Shown: positions 1 to 4,066 of the stretch, piece by piece
Layout: the number at the start of each line of letters is the position of its first letter
Numbering within the stretch: position 1 is the stretch's first letter
Assembly (NCBI GenBank): GCA_012511005.1
Contig: JAAZGX010000017.1
Coordinates: 1-6,051, forward strand
DNA from: Clostridiales bacterium
Lineage (GTDB): Bacteria > Bacillota > Clostridia > Oscillospirales > Acutalibacteraceae
DNA length: 6,051 nt
Direction of reading: 5' to 3'
Program-made: the position numbers and the translations under genes
Notes under the pieces: generated by a model
Databases searched by the model: none
What the model was told of the DNA's origin: nothing
The model's input: the letters and a program-made list of their open reading frames with translations, nothing else

Positions 1-830
1 AGAAGAAATATGATTAAAATCGGTGCCAAAGCAAGGGAAACCTCATAAAGAATAACAGGCAGCTTTTCAATAAATGGCTCTAATAAAGAACCTGCAACTC
101 CATTAGAAAGAGGGAGCGTACCCGACATACTGTCAGACTTTGAGACAATATTCATAATCATAACTGCTATAATGGCACCTGAGGACGCAATACCGACTAA
201 CCCGAAGCTGTCATCTTCCGAGGCCTTACTGTCTTTTTTAAGTTTAGAAATACCCATAGCAAGAGCAAGCATAAACGGAACGGCTAAAGCGCCCGTAGTC
301 GCTCCCGAGGCATCAAAGGAAATGGCAAGAAATTCGGGAGAAGTAAAGATTGCAAGAGCGAATATTATAATATATATGACAGTGAGCATTTTATTTAACG
401 GAATATTCTTTACTATTCTGATTAACCCGAGCGCAACTAAAACGGCTATCCCTAATGATACCACGGCAACAATAGAAAATTTTGAAATTAGCCCCAATGT
501 AACTGTGCTGACTTGACCCGCTAAAATATGAAGGTCAGGCTCTGCGACAGATATAAAAAAACCGAGAAACAATCCCAATAAGCCAACGAGCCAAATCTTA
601 TTTGTTTTGGCTATAGTAGCCCCCATATTGTTGCCTATAGGGGTAATTCCTAAGTCTACACCGAGCAAGAAAACCGTAAGCCCTATTATTATAAAACAAG
701 CACCTATTAAAAACCTATATAAGACCGGTGTTTCAAGAGGTGTTAATGTAAAATTTAATATAACTACAATTACTGATATAGGAAGAACGGAAAATAAGAC
801 TTCCTTAAATTTTGTTAAGACAACATTCAA
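1..830 (-). CDS. DUF1538-family integral membrane protein (putative transporter), 3' end outside window
   Basis: A continuous minus-strand reading frame of 276 codons from a TTG at 830 to the left edge, with no stop. The start is chosen because an in-frame TAG (831-833) lies directly upstream and AAGGGAG (840-846) sits 9 nt before the TTG. The protein is strongly hydrophobic, with about six membrane segments visible. Motifs I associate with DUF1538 (PF07556) are GVDLGITPIGNNMG (residues 57-70), AEPDLHILAGQV (96-107) and SFDASGATTGALAVPF (171-186). A second copy of the domain appears to begin near residue 253 (FIEKLPVILYEVSLALAPIL), echoing the first (FKEVLFSVLPISVIVVI, 8-24). The intact protein is therefore probably the usual two-repeat form of roughly 480-500 aa, cut by the window. 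Biochemical function is unknown; the repeated hydrophobic architecture suggests a permease. It is divergent from a LysR-type gene, the common layout for a regulator and its target. Family call firm, role inferred. Confidence 0.88.
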   Translation of the reverse strand, partial: MNVVLTKFKEVLFSVLPISVIVVILNFTLTPLETPVLYRFLIGACFIIIGLTVFLLGVDLGITPIGNNMGATIAKTNKIWLVGLLGLFLGFFISVAEPDLHILAGQVSTVTLGLISKFSIVAVVSLGIAVLVALGLIRIVKNIPLNKMLTVIYIIIFALAIFTSPEFLAISFDASGATTGALAVPFMLALAMGISKLKKDSKASEDDSFGLVGIASSGAIIAVMIMNIVSKSDSMSGTLPLSNGVAGSLLEPFIEKLPVILYEVSLALAPILIIFL

Positions 831-877
831 CTATGCATCTCCCTTTCATCTGCTGCGACTGCTTTTGTTAATTTCAA
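827..877 (-). CDS. Possible 16-codon leader ORF overlapping the DUF1538 start
   Basis: Speculative small ORF, TTG start at 877, TGA stop at 829-827, peptide LKLTKAVAADEREMHS (first residue would be Met). AGGAAG (886-891) lies 8 nt upstream of the TTG, a good ribosome-binding distance. Its TGA shares two bases with the TTG start (830-828) of the DUF1538 gene in another frame, so ribosomes ending here could re-initiate on the membrane-protein gene. It lies within the roughly 80-nt leader predicted from the promoter at 919-947. The peptide is not hydrophobic and has no run of one amino acid, so classical attenuation is not suggested. A chance ORF of this size is quite possible. Confidence 0.25.
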   Translation of the reverse strand: MKLTKAVAADEREMHS

Positions 878-918
878 GGCATTCACTTCCTGTATTTTGA
901 TATATGGTAATAAGTTAT

Positions 919-947
919 ATTTTACACTAAAACGCATACTTCGTCAA
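919..947 (-). promoter_or_regulatory. Predicted sigmaA promoter for the DUF1538 gene
   Basis: On the minus strand, -35 TTGACG (947-942), a 17-nt spacer and -10 TAAAAT (924-919). That is 5/6 matches to each consensus hexamer at optimal spacing. Transcription would start near 912 and give a leader of about 80 nt. The -35 box overlaps one arm of the inverted repeats described at 935-976, so a bound regulator would touch this promoter directly. Confidence 0.65.
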
Positions 948-976
948 ATCATATTTTTTTGAATAAAAGTATGATT
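935..976. promoter_or_regulatory. Overlapping inverted repeats, candidate LysR-type operator
   Basis: Two perfect 7-bp inverted pairs interlock here: CATACTT (935-941) with AAGTATG (967-973), and AATCATA (947-953) with TATGATT (970-976). The right-hand arms share bases in AAGTATGATT. The block lies between the two divergent promoters, covering the -35 of the DUF1538 gene and ending 5 bp before the -35 of the LysR gene. LysR-type proteins typically bind such dyads between themselves and a divergent target. Assignment to this regulator is inference; AT-rich DNA yields some dyads by chance. Confidence 0.45.
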
Positions 977-981
977 GGATA

Positions 982-1009
982 TTGATTTTTCCTTTAAAGT
1001 GCGTATAAT
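982..1009 (+). promoter_or_regulatory. Predicted sigmaA promoter for the LysR-type gene
   Basis: -35 TTGATT (982-987), 16-nt spacer, perfect -10 TATAAT (1004-1009). Predicted transcript start near 1016, leaving a short leader of about 22 nt that contains the strong ribosome binding site at 1025-1033. The position of this promoter argues against the longer in-frame TTG start at 975, which would lie upstream of the transcript start. Confidence 0.6.
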
Positions 1010-1037
1010 TATAGAAAAAAGCTATGGAGGTGACATT

Positions 1038-1958
1038 ATGACACTACAGCAACTAAAATACATAATAAAAATAGCTGAATGCGGCTCCATTACAGAAGCG
1101 GCAAACAGACTTTTTATATCACAACCGAGCCTTTCGGCGGCAGTTAAAGAAATTGAAGGGGAGTTTCAGATAGAGATTTTCAGCCGCCAGCCAACGGGTG
1201 TGGCTTTAACGCCTGACGGCAGTGAGTTTCTTTCTTATGCCCGTCAAGTAATAGAGCAAGCGGAGTTAATGCGCGAGCGTTATACCGGTGAAAAGCCGTC
1301 AAAGCGTTTATGCTCTATCTCAACACAGCATTATTCCTTTGCCGTGGACGCTTTTATCGAGTTGCTTTTGGGATTAAATGTAGATGAATATGAATTTACG
1401 CTGCGTGAAACGAGGACACAGGAAATAATAGACGATGTAAAAAATTTACGAAGTGAAATAGGCGTTATATATTTAAGTGATTTTAATGAAAAGGTAATAA
1501 AAAAGCTGTTAAAAGAAAACCAATTACAGTTTAGCTTTCTTTTTGAGGCAAATGCTCATGTATTTATAAGCAGAAAGCACCCGCTTTCAGGAAAAAACAT
1601 AGTAACACTTGAGGATTTAAAAGACTATCCGTTTTTGGCTTTTGAACAAGGAAGCTATAACTCCTTTTACTTTTCAGAGGAAATACTGAGTACGGTAATA
1701 CGCAAAAAGACGATTTATGTAAGTGACCGCGCCACACTTTTTAATCTGTTAATAGGGCTTAACGGTTATACTATATGTTCAGGCTTTTTAGGAGGGGATA
1801 TAAGCGGCGGAGACATTATATCTGTTCCGCTTTTAACAGATGAAAAAATGCGCGTAGGCTTTATAGTAAATAATAATACGCGCCTCAGCCCAGAGGGTAA
1901 GGAGTATATCTTAAAACTAAAAAGGATTATTAAAAAACACGGTTATAACATAACATAA
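1038..1958 (+). CDS. LysR-type transcriptional regulator (CmbR/MtaR-like)
   Basis: 306-aa LysR-type regulator, normal length for the family. The start ATG 1038 follows GGAGGTGA (1026-1033) at ideal spacing; a 21-codon extension to TTG 975 is open but overlaps the promoter. Residues 1-60 form the winged helix-turn-helix, with the recognition region around SITEAANRLFISQPSLSAAV (17-36). A linker helix follows, then a periplasmic-binding-protein-like effector domain (about 92-300). Effector-domain stretches such as STQHYSFAVDAF (95-106), the ETRTQEIIDDV to EIGVIYLS block (124-147) and YVSDRATLFNLL (227-238) recall the lactococcal/streptococcal CmbR-FhuR-MtaR group, which controls cysteine and methionine genes. 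That subgroup call rests on remembered similarity. The gene is divergent from the DUF1538 gene and convergent with metF. It probably regulates the DUF1538 gene, and perhaps itself, through the dyads at 935-976. The coinducer cannot be read from sequence. Confidence 0.93.
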   Translation: MTLQQLKYIIKIAECGSITEAANRLFISQPSLSAAVKEIEGEFQIEIFSRQPTGVALTPDGSEFLSYARQVIEQAELMRERYTGEKPSKRLCSISTQHYSFAVDAFIELLLGLNVDEYEFTLRETRTQEIIDDVKNLRSEIGVIYLSDFNEKVIKKLLKENQLQFSFLFEANAHVFISRKHPLSGKNIVTLEDLKDYPFLAFEQGSYNSFYFSEEILSTVIRKKTIYVSDRATLFNLLIGLNGYTICSGFLGGDISGGDIISVPLLTDEKMRVGFIVNNNTRLSPEGKEYILKLKRIIKKHGYNIT

Positions 1959-1986
1959 AAAGAGCCTTGCAAAAGCAAGGTCTTTT
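1958..1986. terminator. Bidirectional intrinsic terminator between the LysR gene and metF
   Basis: CCTTGC (1965-1970), loop AAAA, GCAAGG (1975-1980) form a 6-bp GC-containing core. Beyond a single bulged G1964, AAAAGA (1958-1963) pairs with TCTTTT (1981-1986). This gives a T-rich tail after the core on both strands, so it can end the LysR transcript (plus) and the metF transcript (minus). It fills the 31 bp between the two convergent stop codons. Confidence 0.8.
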
Positions 1987-1989
1987 CCT

Positions 1990-2850
1990 TTAATTCATCA
2001 AAGAGGCAACAGCCTCATAAATTCGGCGCGCTATGTAGGGATTGTTCATAGTGTAAAGATGTATCCCGTCAACGCCCTCTGATAATAAATCGACAATTTG
2101 GTCAACGGCATAGGCAATTCCGGCGTCTCGCATAGCCGCTTCATTATGCTCGTATCTGTTCATAAAAGATAAAAACTTTTTAGGCAAATCCACTTTGCAA
2201 AGCGTAACCATACGCTCAATCTGCTTTTTATTGACTACAGGCATAATACCTGCCTGTATAGGCACATCAATTCCCGCAATAGCCGCGCGCTCACGGAAAG
2301 AATAGAAATAGTTATTATCGAAAAACAGTTGTGTTATTAAGTGGTCTGCGCCGCTGTCAACCTTTATTTTAAGGTTGCGAATATCGTTTACTAAGTTTTT
2401 AGATTCATAGTGTCCCTCCGGATAGCAGGCGGCTATAATGTTAAAGTCGCCGTTTTCTTTTATGAATGAAATAAGGTCGCTTGCGTACTTAAAGCAGTTT
2501 TTCGGGGGATAGTCGGGGTTAATGTCTCCCCTTAAAGCCAAAATATTTTCAATACCCGCACTTTTTAATTCGCTTAACAGCAGAAGCACATCATTTTTAT
2601 CGAGATTTACTGAGGGTAAGTGTGCAACGCTTAAAACACCGTAATCATTTTTAACGGCAGAGGCGATTTTAAGCGTATTTTCATTTGTATCACTGCCGCC
2701 GGCGCCATATGTTACGCTTATAAAGTCGGGTGAAAGAGTTTTTAGCTCGTTTACGGCAGAATAAATCGTCTCTATTCCCGATGTTCTTTTAGGAGGAAAT
2801 ATCTCAAAGGATAAAACCCTTTTATTATTAAACAGTTCAGAAGTTTTCAT
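1990..2850 (-). CDS. metF: 5,10-methylenetetrahydrofolate reductase (MetF)
   Basis: FAD enzyme reducing 5,10-methylene-THF to 5-methyl-THF, the methyl donor for methionine synthesis, and in acetogens a step of the methyl branch of the Wood-Ljungdahl pathway. It is a full-length 286-aa single-domain TIM barrel, like bacterial MetF. Residues matching E. coli FAD and catalytic positions are present: Glu16 (SFEIFPPK; E28 in E. coli), Thr47 (VTYGAGGS), His78, Arg107 and Asp109 (ALRGD), Tyr143 and His147 (YPEGHYES), Asp156, Lys163 and Gln174 (TQLFFD). The C-terminal GVDGIHLYTMNNP (259-271) fits the family. One oddity is HLPSVN where most homologues read HLTC. The start ATG 2850 has GAGGGGAG 6 nt upstream. 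It is transcribed alone between two terminators. No metV-type zinc partner or methionine synthase is adjacent, so the window does not show whether it serves methionine synthesis or acetogenesis. Confidence 0.96.
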   Translation of the reverse strand: MKTSELFNNKRVLSFEIFPPKRTSGIETIYSAVNELKTLSPDFISVTYGAGGSDTNENTLKIASAVKNDYGVLSVAHLPSVNLDKNDVLLLLSELKSAGIENILALRGDINPDYPPKNCFKYASDLISFIKENGDFNIIAACYPEGHYESKNLVNDIRNLKIKVDSGADHLITQLFFDNNYFYSFRERAAIAGIDVPIQAGIMPVVNKKQIERMVTLCKVDLPKKFLSFMNRYEHNEAAMRDAGIAYAVDQIVDLLSEGVDGIHLYTMNNPYIARRIYEAVASLMN

Positions 2851-2966
2851 AACAAACTCCCCTCTCTATTATCGGCTATAATAATACTATCATTTAAATA
2901 CACCATAGGCTAATACCAATTATTTATGTAATCGGATAGGAAAAAGCTATACCATACAGAAATAAG
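2851..2966 (-). promoter_or_regulatory. metF upstream region, promoter not clearly resolved
   Basis: About 115 bp of AT-rich DNA between the upstream terminator and metF must carry its promoter. TATTAT-like -10 candidates lie around 2878-2886, but none has a convincing -35 at 16-18 nt; TTGGTA near 2915-2920 is the best partial -35, paired only with a poor TAAATG. A strong ribosome binding site, GAGGGGAG, is at 2857-2864. I see no SAM riboswitch, T-box or other long structured leader; the space is too short for most of these. Confidence 0.35.
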
Positions 2967-3004
2967 AAAAGTATTCTGATAAAAGAATTATCGGAATACT
3001 TTTT
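2967..3004 (-). terminator. Intrinsic terminator after the mannosidase-yfbR-gtrA operon
   Basis: A 12-bp stem, 2971-2982 pairing with 2988-2999 (one T-G wobble), encloses the 5-nt loop AAGAA and is flanked by AAAA on one side and TTTTT on the other. Read on the minus strand the hairpin is followed by TTTTCTTATTT, a good U-rich tail. It lies about 20 bp past the GtrA stop codon and separates that operon from metF. The plus-strand side is also T-rich, but no plus-strand gene is present there to terminate. Confidence 0.82.
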
Positions 3005-3022
3005 GTTTGATTTTTTGTTGTA

Positions 3023-3469
3023 TTACTCGCCCTTTTTAGCTTGTTCGTTCGTGTTAATAGAATTTTTATAAACGACGAAGCGGCAGAACAAAAATTCTAA
3101 AATTAGGTTGCTTGCCATAGTAACGGCAAGAACAATATATTCATTTATGCCAAGGTTTTCTTTAACAAAGTTGCCGAGTATGGTAGATACGGGTGTAAAC
3201 ACTAAGTAAAAGCCAAAAACCTTTAGCATTGCTATGGGGACATTTGCTGCTGACTTGAATGTAAATTTACGGTTTATTGTAAAGTTATAAAGGACAGATA
3301 AAGTGAGGGCAATAAGGTAAGACGGCCAGTACTGCCAATTCATAGTTTCATTTAGAACGGCGAAGCTGACTGCCTGAATAATGCCTGCCGTGGCAGAGAA
3401 AAGTGCAAACTTTACGGCTTGAAAAAAGTTTTGTTTTGGAGTTAAAGCCGCTTTTTCATTCATTTCCAT
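3023..3469 (-). CDS. GtrA-family four-helix membrane protein
   Basis: 148-aa protein of the GtrA family (PF04138), of normal length, with four membrane segments at about residues 17-39, 48-65, 79-100 and 110-134. The signature NFTINRKFTF (62-71) after helix 2 and the ending NLILEFLFCRFVVYK (121-135) are typical. Family members are linked to moving or presenting polyprenyl-phosphate sugars for cell-surface polysaccharide, teichoic acid or O-antigen glucosylation, but many have no proven substrate. The start ATG 3469 has TAGGAG (3475-3480) 5 nt upstream; the ATG two codons later is an alternative. It follows the HD-domain gene by 12 nt and is the last gene of the operon before the terminator. 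There is no glycosyltransferase next to it in the window, so its partner is unknown. Confidence 0.87.
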   Translation of the reverse strand: MEMNEKAALTPKQNFFQAVKFALFSATAGIIQAVSFAVLNETMNWQYWPSYLIALTLSVLYNFTINRKFTFKSAANVPIAMLKVFGFYLVFTPVSTILGNFVKENLGINEYIVLAVTMASNLILEFLFCRFVVYKNSINTNEQAKKGE

Positions 3470-3481
3470 AAATACTCCTAA

Positions 3482-4066
3482 TTAAACGCTCATATCGTCT
3501 AAAGTGTCTTCAAAAGACGGAAGAAACTCCAAAAGGAAAAGCTCTGCCTCTTTTATTTTTAATGCGGGCGAGTTTTCTCTTATCGCTTTCTCCGCTGAAA
3601 GAAATTCTGTGTTGCCGGCTTTTCTTTCCTCAATACATTTTATAAGCGCCGCTATTTTATCTGCTGCTTTTATAAGCGGAATAAGTTCCTTGTCTTCATC
3701 TCCCGTCAGTAAAGGCAGGTAGACGCTTTCCATATCAGGCGGAAGCATTGACGCTATTTTCCTATTTGCCGCATTTTCAATGCTTTTGAATGCCGAAAGA
3801 ATTTCAGGGTTTTGATACTTTACGGGAGTCGGCATATCGCCTGTTAGAATTTCATGGGCGTCATGGTAAAGGGCAAGCGTTGCCGCTCTGTCCGTGTTAT
3901 AGGATTTTTGCAGCCGCAGGTTGCCCAATACGGCTAACGCATGGGCAATTACCGCTACTTCTTTCGTGTGCGTATCAAGAGTTTCTTCTCTCGTGTTTCT
4001 CATTAACGCCCACCGATTTATATATTTCATTCTTGAAATCATTGAGAAAAAATTGTTGCGGCTCAT
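3482..4066 (-). CDS. yfbR: YfbR-like HD-domain 5'-deoxynucleotidase
   Basis: 194-aa cytoplasmic metal-dependent phosphohydrolase closely resembling E. coli YfbR, which removes the 5' phosphate of deoxyribonucleoside monophosphates in nucleotide salvage and pool control. Similarity runs end to end. The N-terminus SRMKYINRWALMRNTREE carries the Arg18-Trp19 pair that recognises the deoxyribose in YfbR. HD-domain metal ligands are His33 (DTHT), His68-Asp69 (YHDAHE) and Asp136 (KAADK), with Glu72 and Asp77 (TGDMPTPVKY) also conserved. Nearly all fall at the same residue numbers as in E. coli. The start ATG at 4066 overlaps the mannosidase stop in ATGA, and CGGAG lies upstream inside the mannosidase gene, so translation is probably coupled. 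No biochemical link to mannose metabolism is known to me; co-expression may be incidental. The gene symbol is given by homology. Confidence 0.93.
   Translation of the reverse strand: MSRNNFFSMISRMKYINRWALMRNTREETLDTHTKEVAVIAHALAVLGNLRLQKSYNTDRAATLALYHDAHEILTGDMPTPVKYQNPEILSAFKSIENAANRKIASMLPPDMESVYLPLLTGDEDKELIPLIKAADKIAALIKCIEERKAGNTEFLSAEKAIRENSPALKIKEAELFLLEFLPSFEDTLDDMSV

Noticed and set aside
172..900. Two plus-strand ORFs (172-516 and 607-900)
   Set aside because: They are antisense to the DUF1538 gene, their translations match no family I recognise, and the minus frame carries clear conserved motifs through the same bases.
975..1037. 21-codon N-terminal extension of the LysR protein from TTG 975
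   Set aside because: It overlaps the TTGATT/TATAAT promoter, lacks a good ribosome site, and would precede the helix-turn-helix, which normally begins at the first residues; ATG 1038 has an excellent ribosome site.
831..1037. Riboswitch or small RNA in the divergent intergenic region
   Set aside because: I found no extended GC-containing stems or known aptamer consensus there; promoters and the inverted repeats explain the region better.
2867..2883. Small hairpin TATTAT-CGGCT-ATAATA in the metF leader
   Set aside because: A 6-bp stem made only of A-T pairs is expected by chance in such DNA and would be unstable.
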